Positions 46,085 through 61,000 of a stretch of 64,000 bases of DNA are shown one piece after another. Under the pieces are notes generated by a model that was given only the letters and a program-made list of their open reading frames with translations, did no database searches and was not told the origin of the DNA. The position numbers and the translations under genes are program-made. Each line of letters begins with the position of its first letter. Positions within the stretch are counted from its first letter, which is position 1. Origin of the DNA: Podarcis raffonei (taxonomy: Eukaryota; Chordata; Lepidosauria; Squamata; Lacertidae); the NCBI RefSeq assembly GCF_027172205.1, contig NC_070611.1:59701979-59765978 (forward strand), written 5' to 3'.

Positions 46085-49000
46085 GTAATGCTTTCATTCT
46101 ACTCTTGTACACAGTACTCTTGTATACAATTGTAAACAATTTGGTATTATGTATTATTAATATTTAAAAATGTGAATGCACATGAGGGGTTTTGGTTTTT
46201 TTTTGTCAAATGATAAAATAACACACCAAAAACACAACATGCTCTGGAGAATAATGAAATAACACAGTTTTTAACTTATTAAATGATATTGTTTTTATTT
46301 CAGTGTACTTAACTTTTCTGAATAATCTGATTAGTATGATACAATTCATGCACATTCAGACTGGTCTTTGATCCTCAAAATAAGTGTAGTTAAGTCCACA
46401 GGTCACACCTAACTTGTCAAGTAGGTTGCAGTAAAAGCAAGAATTGGCTTTAACAATAGAAAATAAATCATACAAGTAATTTATTTTTAAGTAATACTAA
46501 ACTTCAGCATCTTTTTAGCTACCAATTTGCTCTGGAAAATAATTTCCAGAGCTTTTTCCAGCTTTGTCCCAATTATTAGCTTTTTATATACAGTGCTACC
46601 TCTGGTTACGTACTTAATTTGTTCCGGAAATCTGAAACTGTTCTTAACCTGAAGCCCCACTTTAGCTAATGGGGCCTCCCGCTGCTGCCGTGCCACCGGA
46701 GCACAATTTCTGTTCTCATCCTGAAGCAAAGTTCTTAACCTGAGGTAATATTTCTGGGTTAGCGGAGTCTGCAACCTGAAGCGTATGTAACCCGAGGTAC
46801 CACTGTACACTACTATATAATTGATCTATTACTTCTGTGTGAAAACTCTTGATATTATAACTTTTTCAATGGAATCTGATTCCTATATAAATATTAGGAT
46901 CATTTCAGTATTCCCCCCAAATAACTTGCATCTATTTGCTCTTTAATTGTTAGTTGGTTCACTTTCTATATCATTCTGTGCAATATTTTAATTAAGGTTT
47001 AGAACTTAAGGGGTTTATGGTAACATATGCTTGCCTCCCAATTTATAAACAAGTGGGCCAGCAGAATAAAGTCATTGCCTACCCTCTCTCTTTTCCTCTG
47101 AGTTGTGTCCCCAAGTTCTGTGTGTAGGAGATCTATGTGTATTTTTTGAGGCTGGAAGAACTTCTACCATTAGCTGTCAACAAACAGTGGCAGAAGCAGC
47201 ACAGAGAGCTTGTTGCTTACCTGCCGCCTCACAGTTATTGCTTATGTCTTGTTGGTATTTGCATTCTACCCTGTAATAAAATTCTCAGGGCATTTTTGAT
47301 TCAGTGGGGGAAAACAACTTAGCTTGAATAGTAGGTTTGCCCTAGTCAGCGCCGCAAAGAAGTGGCTGCAATTGAAACATAAGTAGGTTTCTCTGAGGTA
47401 ACTATAACATTGCCAATTCAATGTTCAAGTGTTGATTTTCTGCATCTTCAATTTGATAAAATATATTTTTACTCTCTAACCTTTTACAAATACAGTCAAA
47501 CCTCGGTTTTCAAACATCTCAGCTGCCGAACATTTCAGAAGCCAAACACCAAAAACCTGGAAGTGAATGCTTCTGTTTTCGAATGCACCTCGGAATGGCT
47601 GCCAAGGCTCGTTTCTCTGTTTTTTCAATTGAATTCTCAATTGAATTCTCCGACAGCCTCAGTTGTCAAATGTTTTGGAAGTCGAACAGTCTTCCGGAAT
47701 GGATTATGTTTGACAACCGAGGTTCCACTGTGCTAATGTTTGTATACAGCACTGATTACATCCACCTTACAGCCAGTCTCCCCCCTCCCCCACCGTTTCA
47801 GTTGCCTCTCGAAACACTCATTCATTTTGGCATCCGCTTTGATTTTTTGACAAAGTCATAGGGGAGCAAGGCAATATTAATTTAGGAGTACTATCGAATT
47901 GTGAACCTGATTCTTCAGATGCAGTGTGTGATTTGGGCTGGTGTAGTCTGGCAAAAGCCAGTGTTCCTTAGATCTCCAATCAACCTCTTGTCTCAATCTG
48001 AATTCAGTTTTGGGTTCTTGATTGTAGTGGCCTTTGTTTTGAACTCCCCAGTTCTATTAAGGGGTTTTGTATTACCACTGGAAATTCAGTATTATTCCAA
48101 TTCAATATTATATCTAGTAAAGAAAATATTTTATTTAAATTAGTATGCACTACTATCCTATAAGGACGCGGGTGGCGCTGTGGGTTAAACCACAGAGCCT
48201 AGGACTTGCTGATCAGAAGGTCGGCAGTTCGAATCCCCGCGACAGGGTGAGCTCCCTTTGCTCGGTCCCTGCTCCTGCCAACCTAGCAGTTCGAAAGCAC
48301 GTCAAAGTGCAAGTAGATAAATAGGTACTGCTCCGGCGGGAAGGTAAACGGCGTTTCTGTGCGCTGCTCTGGTTCGCCAGAAGTGGCTTAGTCATGCTGG
48401 CCACATAACCCGGAAGCTGTACACCGGCTCCCTCGGCCAATAAAGCGAGATGAGCGTCGCAATCCCAGAGTCGGTCACGACTGGACCTAATGGTCAGGGT
48501 CCCTTTACCTTTACCTTTACCATCCTATAAGAGGAAAATGATTCTCTTTTGTGCTTTATTCACAGTACTGTATACCGTTGAAATGGGGCACATTGTTTTA
48601 CAGATTACCACTGAGATACCTTCCCGTAATGTACTTGTCAGAACCACTAATAACAAGAATACAGTAATTTGCAGTCCGTGGAGCTTAGGAGAACTGTTCT
48701 GAGAAACCATCAATGTCTTCCCTTCCCTGCCCACAAAGTACAGCTGAATTTTGCTTCCTGTACAGTCTGGCAGTGTTGCTTTTGGACCAGCCAGAAATCA
48801 TCACTTGAGAACAATATATTGTGCTTTGTTTCTCTGGAAGGGGCAGACATTTAAATTGTTTTCTTCTGATTATTTACAAAGAGCTGTGGAAATAAAGAGA
48901 AGGATAAAACTACTTTTCTATTTATGAATAACTTAGTTAAATAGTGTCAGGAATTAGACAGGTTTCCTGTTGTTGTCTGTCAAATCAGTTAATATTTGCT

Positions 49001-52000
49001 GTATTGTCTCCTTTAGAGCCTCTGAATAGTGGCTGTTTTTTATTCATTGGCAATACTGAATGGTTGAATGTGAAAGCACTGAGGATACAACATTAGGTAT
49101 CTAAATAGTACTCCTGTGTACTTTAAAGGATTGAAATTCCTAGTCATTTTCTCAGCATGGTTTCTTATCAAGTATGACAGCTTGCCATGAGTGATCACCA
49201 TCACTCAAGTTCTGTGGGAAACAGGTGCTCTTCTCAATGGATTCCTTCTCATTTGGGCAGGGCAAGCCTTAACTGAGAAGTCTAGATTTGAGTTTTCTTT
49301 ATGTAACTGTAATTCAGTCTTTCCTGATGGGAGGTATTATACAACTAGTTAAACTGTCAAAGTAAGTTTCTCTGCTTTCCAGACGAAACTCTTTCTTTAA
49401 TGTGATTTTATAATTGTGGTACTTCTGATAGAAGCCTACTTACCTCCAGGTCAGAACTCCAGAGGCACATCACTAACAACACCTAGGAATCATTTCTTGT
49501 CTCATCCCATCCTATATCATCATTTGGACACAGGACATTTTGGTGGTTGTTCACGGGGGTGTTTATGCTTTTTCATACGTTGTTTGTGCAAGTACAGCAG
49601 GAATTGCAAGTTGATGTGATCAGATAAGTGTGGTATAACTTAAAGGGAATAGAATTGATTCTACTTACTGCTCTTGCCACTGCTGTTATTGTTTGTTCCT
49701 CTCCCTAGCAGCAACTAATTAAGTGCCCTGGAGAGCAGTCAGCAATTTTTATTTCTCAATTTTCCATCTCCATTTTTTTAGGAAGAGGGGAGTAACATTT
49801 CTAAAACTGGGGCAAAAAGAGTTAATGGAATAAAAAATTTCAAGTGGGTAAAATGAGATGTGGCTGTTAGAAAACTTCCGTTTGCAGGGGGAAATGTATT
49901 TCTTCTTGAAGGACAAATATATTGGCATGATATACTTATAGGAGTAGGGAGAAGGGATGTGTTGTCCCGGAAGCTTGCCTCTTAAGCATCACATGATTTG
50001 TCAGTTTGGTTGACTCTTGGCATATAAATTGAGCAAGTGAATCTGTCCCTGTGGTAACGTGTGTGCTATACTAATTCTCCTGTCACATTCCACAAAATCA
50101 TTTCTGGAAACGGGAAGAGAAGCTCATTAGAGGCCATCTAAATTCTGTAATATCAATATTAAAATCTGTTAGAAGAATATGGTATTCAAATAAAGACACT
50201 TAAGTATCTGGGTTTCTCTAGTGAAGAGGGAGTGAGTGCATACAGTTTTATTTGTCTGATTAAACTATTTGTTTTGTGAGTCTAGTAGCAAAAACTCCAG
50301 CATCCATAAAAATGAAAGAAAAACATTTTTTCATGTATTAACTTGAAGTGGAGTTCTGAAATAATTAAACAAATGGCCTGCAAACATTTTTGCATGGTGT
50401 GGACATTAAAATAAGCCACAGTTTACCTTAAACCTTGCTTTAATAATTTCTTCAAGCAAACCATGTGGTAACTTTGGTTTATTTCTGGCTTACTTCTTGT
50501 AGTTTGTTTGAAACAGAACATGGTCTAGGTTTGAATCCTATATCAAACCATACTATGGCTTGTTTGAGCCATGCAGGCACCATATGGTGGGTGGGGGAGT
50601 CATGTGGGGACCTGCATGGCGGGGGACACAAATTCATGTTTAAACCATAGATAAATGCAAACAAGGCCACTAAGTATAGGAAAACATCTCCAAAATTAGA
50701 AGACAACTTTCTTTCAACAGATTTTGCTGTTTAGAACAAAGTAGATTCTTACATTTCAAGGAGACTGTGTTAACGTTTTGTAATGCTGGATCACTAATGT
50801 TTGGATGTTTCTGCCTTTCTGTTGAAACACTCTCAGCAATTTATACTGCTGGGGAGATTAGAACTTCATCAATTCGGCATGTCATATATTTGTTGGGAAA
50901 AGTCATTTTCTTTATCAAATTTCTTCCACTTTCATAAATACAAATTTATAGCACTAATATATATGTCTATTTAGAAGTAAGTCCCATTGAACACAACTCT
51001 GTCATCCCTTTTCATTTGCCATGCTGAGGGGGCCTTAGCTAAATGCGCATGGGATTGAAACCTTGTTTATTTTTCTTAGGGAATTTTTTACTCACTAGAA
51101 AGGATTTGTTATGTGAGAAATTGACCTGGATGCTCTTGTGCCATAAACACTAATTCCTACTTATTTTTATAGTGAACGGAAGTTCTTTTGCTTTGATAGA
51201 ACTGCAAGTGTTTGTAATTGATGAATATTTGTCGCTCCTCTGCCATTATATGCATATCCTAAGAATCTACCTTTTTAGCTGAACTTTTTTGCTTGTTTCA
51301 GTGACTGATCCATCTGCGGTCTCACAAGCTTTAGATAAGGAAGTCCTGGAGAAAGTTAAAGCAGAAATTGAGGAAGAATTGAAACGTCTTGATGAAGAAA
51401 TTTTGGAAGGTCTGTGCAAGTTGGTGGACTTATTTTCTTGGTTGCTTATGTTGTTATGTTCCAAGAATTAAATTTTCCTACAGCCATATTTTCAGAGGGA
51501 ATATTAATTCATGTATTATAAGCCAATGTAATACACATTTCAAACTGTAAGTGAAAACAGCTGTATTTTCAAAGGGAAAATGCAGTCAAAGATTAGTGCA
51601 GGTTCTTCAGAAAGATGTATTATAACCCAATATAATAAATACACAGTTCCAACTTAAGTAAGATTGCTATTGAAGTTTTATTTTCTTTTTGCAATAGCTG
51701 CCTTAGATGAGACATAATTATGTTCGTGCAAAATTACAGAATAGTTATTTTTATTGTTTCTGTATGCTTAAGTGCAAATTCTACCTTAGAAATGTTTATT
51801 TTATATTTTCTGTCCCACCAGGAAGGGTATTAGGGCATTCCTCTCTCTAACCTCAGCATTTGTAATTTTAATCATACACTAAAGGCAAGGATGGGGATCC
51901 TATTTCAGTTGTTGGACTACAATCTCATCATCCCTTACTACTGGCCATACCAGGTGGGACTAAAGAGATTTGGGGGTCCAAAAGCATTTGGAGAGATGCA

Positions 52001-55000
52001 GGCTCTTCATCCTTGATTTAAATATTGTTCAGCCAAGTTAAGTGCATCGATGATTTTATCTTTTGTTTTACACCAGCCTGATAATTATTATATTGAAAGG
52101 AGCTATGCACATCATAAATGTGTACTTTTAAGCCCTGGTGATTGCAGTGGGATATATTTGGCTCATCTACATATTAATCATAGGATCACAGAACTGTAGA
52201 GTTGGAGGGGACCCCCAAGGGTAATTTAGTCCAACTGCTTACAATGCAGGAATGTCAGCTAAAGCAGCCATGACAGATGGCCATCCAACCTCTGGTTAAA
52301 AACCTTCAAAGAAGTAGAGGCCATCACCTCCTGAGGGAGTCTGTTCCCCTGTCTTAATGGCACTTAGTCGGAATCTCCTTGTAGCTTGATCCATTAGCAT
52401 GGGTCCTATCCTCCAGAGCAGAAGAAAATAAGCTTGCTCCATCAGCCATGTGATAGCTCTTTAGATATTTGAAGATGGCTATCTCAGTCTCCTCTCTTGC
52501 AGGCTAAATATACCCAACTCCCTCAAACGTTTTCATAAAGCTTGGTTTCCAGACCCTTGAACATCTTGACTGCCCTCCTCTGCACACATCTTGGATTATA
52601 TACCTTATTAATTGGCACTCTGGTACAATGTAAGATTGTACTAGTTACCAATTGCTGAAAAACAGAAGGGAAAGAGTCCTTTTGTTTTTGAATTCTGCTT
52701 GTAGGTTTCACACAGGCATTTAGTTGGCCACTCTGAGAACAGGATGCTGGACTAGATGGGCAATTGGCCTGGTGCAGCAAGCTCTTATGTTCTTAACCAG
52801 CTAAGTCATATTTGGAGCAGACCCAGTGAAATCAGTTGACTTAAGTTAGTCATGACTGATTAAGTTAGTCAATTGATTACAGTGGATCTGCTGCAAGTAT
52901 GACTTATTTCAATTTCACTAACAGTATGAAATCTCTCTCTCTTTTTTAATTTCAGCTTTTACCAGCACAGGCTTTGATTGCCACACATCTCCAGTATTCA
53001 GTCCTGCCAACCCAGAGACTTCAATAGAAGATTGCTTAGCTCATCTGGGAGAGAAAGTATTCCAAGAATTGAAAGAACCTCTTCAAAAGGCATTAGAGAC
53101 CCTACTTAGCAAGTGAGTTCTCATTTGCTTTGCTCAGCAGGGAAGGTACTTGCTCTTAAAATTCTCACAAATACAGTAATATTGATTATCTGACTATATT
53201 TTGGCACAACTATTTCTAAACCTGATTCACTTTCCTTCCTTAATTATGCACTTGATATGAAGTGAGCTAACAATTTCCCATCATTTAAACTTACGAACAT
53301 CAGTACACTACAATGAAAACAACTTCCTTCAAAGCCACTGCTTATTCTGATAGCTGTAAATGCCCGAATGTTTTCCTTATTAGACAGTAGTCAGGGTAGA
53401 GTCCTTCCTCCTAAGTGTTTAAAATCTGGATGCTGTACTACAATGCCATGGGGCTAATACTGATATCTCTATATTTTAGGTACCCCAGATGTTGCCAAAC
53501 ATATATTGGGTGCACTTCTGCTATTGGAACTACTTCCCCATTCTCATAGTGGGAGCGCTTCTGGCCTTTAATAAGAGGGACAAGTAGGAAGTAATAGAGA
53601 AATTGCGTTGAGGTAGCACAGACACGTGTTTCATGTAAGTCAGTCTGCTTTTTTTTCCATATAGCAGGGTAGACCCTCAATGTTGACATGAGATAGGGAG
53701 TAGGTCATTTCATTGAATTATTCCAAATGAATATGTAGAGCTGGTATATTATAAAACAAAAGTACTGACATTTGATTATGTTAGTAATACAAGTATCGGA
53801 GGGATAAGATAATTGATTCCACAATAGCTTAATAAATTTGGCAGTTCCTGTCTATTGTAAAGCTGCATAGGATTTTGCCATATTGATTACAGCCAGCACT
53901 TTTTACCTCACTCTGCTGCATGTAGTGGCAATGTATAGAAGTTCAGGTGTGAAAAGCAACTTTTTTATAGTTTGAAAATAAAACACAATAGAAAACTTTC
54001 TATATTCTACTATGCCTGATCTGAAAGTTGAACCATTCATGTTAATAATACAAACTATCACATCTTTATTTACAACAGTTCTCCTTGTGTAGACAGTCCA
54101 TACCATTCAGAAAAGCAGTTGCAGAGTAAAAAAGGGAAACAGAGCTTTTTGCCAGTATTTATAAGCCCTTCTTACATAAGTCAATATTGAAAGGTATTGA
54201 GATACTGTATACAAGCAGTTCCTTGAATTATTCTTCTTCTAAAACTGTCACAAACATTTGGTATAAATTTGACTTCATTACACATCTCTACCAGTATCAG
54301 GCTCTGTTCATTTTAAGTTAAGATACAGAAAATCACAGGAACACTTTAAGATTGCTTTGCCTAAATCAGGGGTTCTCAACTTTCTCCCCACGGGGCCCAC
54401 TTGACATGGGTGAAAATTACTGAGCCTCACCAGTCAAAAAAGATGGTGCAGAGGCAGAGCCAGTCATAACATGGTGATAGATGGAGGCAGAGTTTGGCAT
54501 AATCAGCAGGCAATTACTGGCATCACCTTCTACAGATACCTAATACATATTTGGAAATTACAAAATTCTTTCCCACTGTATTTTTCTTGTGGCAAGGATT
54601 TCCACAGCTCAGCTTTCCTCAAGCTTAAGTACAGATGTTTGATCTTGAGGTATTGTGACAGACCCCCAAGTTAGGAAGAATTTGCTGATCCAGAGGTTCT
54701 AAGTGGAGAAGGCTTTTTCCTTTATATTTTCCTCTCCCACCCTTGCATGTGTCTCTATAGTATTTTTATCCATCTTGTCATTTCTCCTTGTTAGATCTTA
54801 TCCCCGCCCCCCGCTCTGAAACCTGCCAGCTGTTTTCATCCCTCCTCCCTGGTTCTTTTTACTACCTTCACTTATTTATGCTAATAGTTTTTCTCTCTTA
54901 GCCCATTCTGTTGTATTCCCCATTGAATTATTCTTAATAATAAATATATCTTTTCTCATCTAAATTCCTTTAACAACACCTCTGACTCTTCCTCTTAGAG

Positions 55001-58000
55001 AAGGGAGACCTGCCATGAACTTCTGTCTTCCAGCCATCTTTACTCAGCATGCAAGGAGTGGCTGGGGAAACCCAGGCAGATGGGTGGGGTATAAATAATA
55101 AATTATTATTAAATTATTATATTGCATAGCTTTTGCTATATGCATACCTACTTCCACAGATGACTTACTGGTTCCCAATAGCTTGGAGAAAGATGGAGAC
55201 TTTGATTGAAGTTGTATGAAAGCGTTTGTTTTCAGCATTGGGGTTTTTTTTTTTTTTGCAACAGTCCCAATTTAATACTTTTTATTGGCTCCCTCCCAAG
55301 ATCAAGCTGATGCCTTAAATAAAAAGGTTTTGTTGTCAGCTGAAAGTGTTTCATTTCCTTAGAGCAATTTGTTGAAACGTGCTGAATTTGGGAGTTGTGC
55401 CTTAAATGTAATTTGTGTTAGGTTGGCTTTTAGATGTTATTTTGAATGGATGGGTTATAGATTCTTAATTATACATTGCCTTATATGTGCAGTATTGAGA
55501 TAGAAGGAAGTCTCAAAGATTAGAAAACAATTGTGAAAAGGATCAAAATGCCCAACTCCCAGGCCACTATTTTATTATGTTTATACTTTGCTTTTTAGCT
55601 AGGATTCGCTCCCAGATAACTATAATGCACATACTGCTGTGAAATGAGCCAGAGTCTGGCACCTTGTTATGTCTGAACCTGGGCTTGTGGTTTGTTTCTC
55701 TCCAAACAAACTGGGGGTTGTAACCAAGGTTTGTTCTTGGTTTCTGCTGGAGAGTGAAAAACCTGTCTCTGGAGCTAGATTTGTGATGGCTGTTCTACAC
55801 ATGCAGCTCATCGCTGATGTTTTGATTCTTTTAAGATCTTTGAGTTAAGAAATTGCAGCACAAGTGGAAGCTTCTGTATTTGGTAAATTTAATTATCTAG
55901 CAGATTGATCAAAATCTATACCAAATGATGTGGGAAAGTTATTTAATTGTCATACACGTGGTTGTTCTGTGAACATGTAGATGCTTTCAAAAATCTGCAA
56001 TATAGTCTTCTATTGAAACTGTAAGTCATTTATATTGTGGACATGGTGATATGAAGGTTTCCAGCCCTCGTATACTGAGTACAGTAGACAGATGTAGCAG
56101 ACCAGCTGTCCTTAAGCTACTCAATAAATGCATTTAACCCTTGCTCAGGACATCCTCATGAAAGAAGTAGGAAAATGCGGATTAGAGAAAAAAACCTGCT
56201 AAGCATGGAGTGTTCTGTTTGTTGAAAAACAACATACAAAGGTCAATCAGAAGGAAATATATCCAGTAGCATCTCATGCAGCCAGTGCTGGAACAATTTA
56301 GTCCTATGTAGGACTAAAAATTTCACTTCTGTCCTCCACCTGCATGTTAGAGGTAAAACTATATATACATATACATATGGAAACTTTCCAATCACCTGGG
56401 ATGAGCTGGTTAACCTGTCACTTTAGGCTGTGATGCACTGGGTGAAAATAGTGGCCAGTTCACTTCTTCCCCACTTCTGCTGCACTGCAGGGGCCTAAAC
56501 CATGTTTTGGCTTAGTGTTGTACCCAAACCCTGGTTCATGGTTTGTTTTTCCCAAACAAATCACAAGCATTTGGTTTCAGCCTGTGGTTTGTATGGAGAG
56601 AGACAAATCTTGAGTCTGGGTTTTGAGGTAACACTATGCCAAACCATGGCTTAGCTCCCAGAAGCAGTGGAAGAACAAACTGACCACAATTTTTGCTCCA
56701 TGTACCAGCATACTGCATGTTTTACTTTTAAAACATCCTTAAGCTTAACTGTGATTTAAAGGTAATATCACTCTTACATAGTTTAAGCAGCTTGATCCTG
56801 TGCTTATTTAGATGTGTTTAGTGGGGCTACTTCCAGGTAAGTGTACATAGAATTGTGACATATACACACAGTAATGGGAGTTTCTCCTCTCAGATTTTGC
56901 ATTCAGTCACATGTTCAGTAGGTGGGCAAGCAAGAATTGTTACTATATCTTAGTATCCAGTCAGCAGACCAGACCTAGATCTTGCCCACCTGTTAATCAC
57001 CTGACATTTTATGACGCAGAATAATTCAGATTTGAAAATAACAATTGGGAGTGCATTCTAAGTGGACTCCCAGTTCTCCCCTTCAGCTGCAAATATCTTG
57101 CTGAGCCATCCCCACAGAAATTGGGCCTTGCAGTTGCAGTGGAAGCCCCTGCTCAGACACCACTGGCTCTGGTTTTGGCTGTGCCTCAACAGGTTTCCTG
57201 CTTGCAGCCATCCCATGGAAGTCACTGACCACAATAAAAGTAGTACTAAGGTGGCAACTCCTCAAGGAGTTCAGTTGTAGTATTCTAGTATTAAGTTTTT
57301 TGTCAGTTGTCTGCATGAGCTGATTCAACAAAAATTGCACAAATCATTTCACCAACTCTGTAATCTAATATTACTAGAATTGACATATCTCTCTGTGTTA
57401 CTATTACCATTTCAAGACTGTGCAGAAACTGTTGAAAAGGAAGTTATGCCTTCTTGTTTTGCCTTTGCTTTGCTTTTTAAAATCTTGTGTTCTGGTTTTA
57501 TTTGTACAGACCAGTAACTTACAAGGAATACAAGGAGAGGACACAGGAAGCATCAGCTCATGCCAGTGGATGGAGCAAGGTACTTGCCAAATCACCCTCA
57601 CTTTGAATTGACTAGATATCCATTATAGACCTGTGCCAATTTAAGGAATCAGTACTCTGTTTTATCTGCCTCATCTGTACCGTACTGCATGTTCCAGGTT
57701 TTATTAGCACTTAAGTATAGGAGTAAGTGTAGTTGGTACATTACTACTATGATATTTAATATGATTCTGCAGTCAAACAGCAAACAGAAAGTCAGTATAT
57801 GGAGGTTCTCCTCTTTCTCTTTTTAAAAAAGCAAAATTCTAGCCCTTTTTGGTGATAAAGAGCTAGAATTTGGTGGTATGATTGTGTGTCATCTATGTAG
57901 CGAAACATCATGAGAGGGGAGGCTGAGCAACATTTCAGGTAGTGATGATGGGTAATACCTCAGTTTTGTTTATTGGACTTTCTTCCATAATCATTAGAAC

Positions 58001-61000
58001 CAGAATAAATAAAATAAGCAAATATATGCACATACTGAATTTAGTTATTCAAATTTCTTTTCATAATAGCGGATCTGAGTTACTTTCTGGCAAAACTTGC
58101 TTTACTTTGAATAGAGAGTGACCATGGTCTCTCTTGTAGGACAGATTTACAGGCAGAATTACTTTTGAAAGCTCAAATAATAGTAGTAGTGACTTGGAGC
58201 ACTTTATCTGTTTACATCTGATAGGCTAGGCCACATTCCTTCCTAGAAAACAATGGCTTTTCATCTTCATGTCTTTTTGGGTCTCTGGGATCAGCTTAAG
58301 CCATGTTCTTGATGTTGGGCTTCCACTGAAAGAAGTTGACACTGCAACATGGTTGCCTGCAGACTTTAGGGTGATGCCAGTGTGCCATGTACTTTATTGG
58401 CTGTCTCTTGACTCCAAGAACATTTCCTCCTGTATAAGGTCCCTTGCTCTTCTTGATCAGCTTTATTGGATGTCCATTCTAGTGTTAGGAGAAAAGAAGA
58501 AAAACATTTCTTTACTCACTTTCTCCATGCCATGGATAATTGTACAAACTTCTGTCTTACCACTCCGTAGTCACCTTTTTTCTAACTAAAAAGTCCTAAA
58601 ATGCTGCAACCTTTCTTCATATGGGAGTTGCTTCGTCCCTTTGATCATTTTGGTTGCTCTTTTCTGAACCTTTTCTAATACTACAATATCCTTTTTGAGG
58701 TGACCAGAACTGTACACAGTATTCCAAATGTGATCACACCATACCTCTACCAGTCTTTTTAGAAAATGCAGTGTCTGCAATTTATAGACTTTTCTGTAAC
58801 ATCTTTTTGACTACATACTCTAACAATATGATTGCTGATGCAGATAAAGCTTGCAAAACAGGTTGCGTTGAAAACAATCTTTATTGGAATTACCACTTTT
58901 ACCCAGTGGCTATTTTTCTTGAAAACCTGCCCTTTAACAGAGGATTTTGAAGGGAAATGAAAAGAATTAAGAATCCTTCCATCCTATACAGTTTCTAAAC
59001 TGATAAACTAAAGGAGAATACAAAGGTCACCATGAGAAATCTTAAAAAGTTGTGAACTTACCTTCAAGGAGCTAAAAATGTCATTTGCTTTCTTGCAAAC
59101 CAAATGTTGATTGGATTTTTTTATTGAGTGTCTTCTAGGTTGACAGGAAGTAAAACAGCTATAGTTGGAAGGTGGCAAATGTTCCTCTTTTTTCAAAACA
59201 ACAAAAAACACTTCATTCTGATAAAATCTTTTCCTACTGAGTTACAACTTTTTGATACCAGAGCTGGAATCCAAAAAAATACTTTGGCTCACAGAAAGGG
59301 TTGTGTTAGTCCAGTGGAATTTTTCACTTTCAGCATCTGATACCCGTAACACATCAGAGTAGCTTACAAACTCTCCTGAGTTTCAAAATAAGGTCACTTG
59401 GTATAGGGAGCTATTGTTTAAGGAAACAAATCGGGCCTGAAAGCACTTTCGGACTCATGGAACTGGTTTACGGTTCTTTGGAACCTGGCCTAGGAAACTC
59501 AAACTGCTCTTGTGGCTCTGAACTTCTTTTGTATAAATATAATTTGTCCAAATGACAAAGGGAAAGGGAAATAATTATTGTTGCTGAACAGGATGAAGGT
59601 GAGGAAGGCACTTTATCTGAATGTTTTATATTTTTTGTAAGTACTGTATAATTCTTTTATACAGCATCCACAACAGAAATTGAACGTGACATTTTGCATT
59701 AAGGAAAAGGAAATTTGGTGTATGGGTGAGAGACAAACCTCAGACTGAGCAGGAGGAGGCAGAGATGCAGATGGTTTTCATTCTTTCCTTTGTAGGGGAT
59801 AGGGTTCTCCATTGGTATAGTAATGGGGCTGATGGGTGTATCTCTATTAGTGCTCAAATTGCATTTTCAGTAGCATTTTTCTTCCCACCCCAGCACAGAC
59901 TTTTACAACTTTATCCATGTCCCATATCCAGATGGATCTCCCTTTGCCAAGCATTTAGTGTTGTTGCTGTGGTTTCCTTCCTCTCCCTATAATCCTTCAG
60001 GTCACGGTTACAGTCCAACATGGTGTGTATTTCCATAGAAGTCAGCCCTGGGGTATTCTATGGGGGTTACACCCATGTAAATGTATACAGGATGACAACT
60101 TTCCTGAAGACATGGATTCCAAATGCATTCAGAGAGAACAAAGCATGACTGTTTCACTCTAAATGCATAGCACAGAAGGAGCCAGTTGTATCCAGTTTTC
60201 TGTTAACAGAAATAAGCCCATCTTTTTCCTTGTGAAGCACTCATAGACATTTCAATCTCATAGAAGCTGCCAGGTTCTTAAAGGGTTAGACATATAGTAC
60301 ATCAATTAGTTTTTAATGAATGTTTTCAAATAGATTCTTTTCAGCCCATCAGATATTTATTTCAGGTACTAATTGTTCCAATTCTATTTTATGATTGAAT
60401 GGAAAAGATACTGTCACTTGGTGCTATGCTTGCTAAAAGCCCATAATGAAAGGGCTTAGTATCTTGGTGGCCCTATGGGAGAGAGCCATAGTTACCACTC
60501 ATGTTAGGGAGCTTATTTGGAGTAAAGTGGATCTCTCTGGGTTGAAGCTTCAAGACTCCAAGACAGCATTGACTTTCTCTCATCATAGATATTCACATAA
60601 AAATACCCTTTTAGGTGCTAGCTAATTTCTTTTCAAGTCTATTGGAATATCTTGCAAGAGAAGATAAATCAGTATTGACTCTTCTTTGGGATAAAGTCAA
60701 AAATAGAGAGTGGTATTGTTTGGTAATTCCAGAAATTTGATCAGATAGTGGTGATTTAATTGAAAAGTCACTGTTAAAGAAGGTACAGAATGTTACCCTG
60801 TTGCCAGTAATGCATTCTTTGCATTTGAAAGTCCTTGAAGCTGATACTGAAATTGTTTTTCTTGGTGTTGTATGGAGTGTTTGAAGATTATAATGTTGCA
60901 CAGCAGCAAAACTTTCCAGTCCACTTTACATTGGGTCACTTGAAGAAGGGATACCTAGGTCCATTATTCTCCTCCCTTTCAAACTGCTGTTACCATCCTG

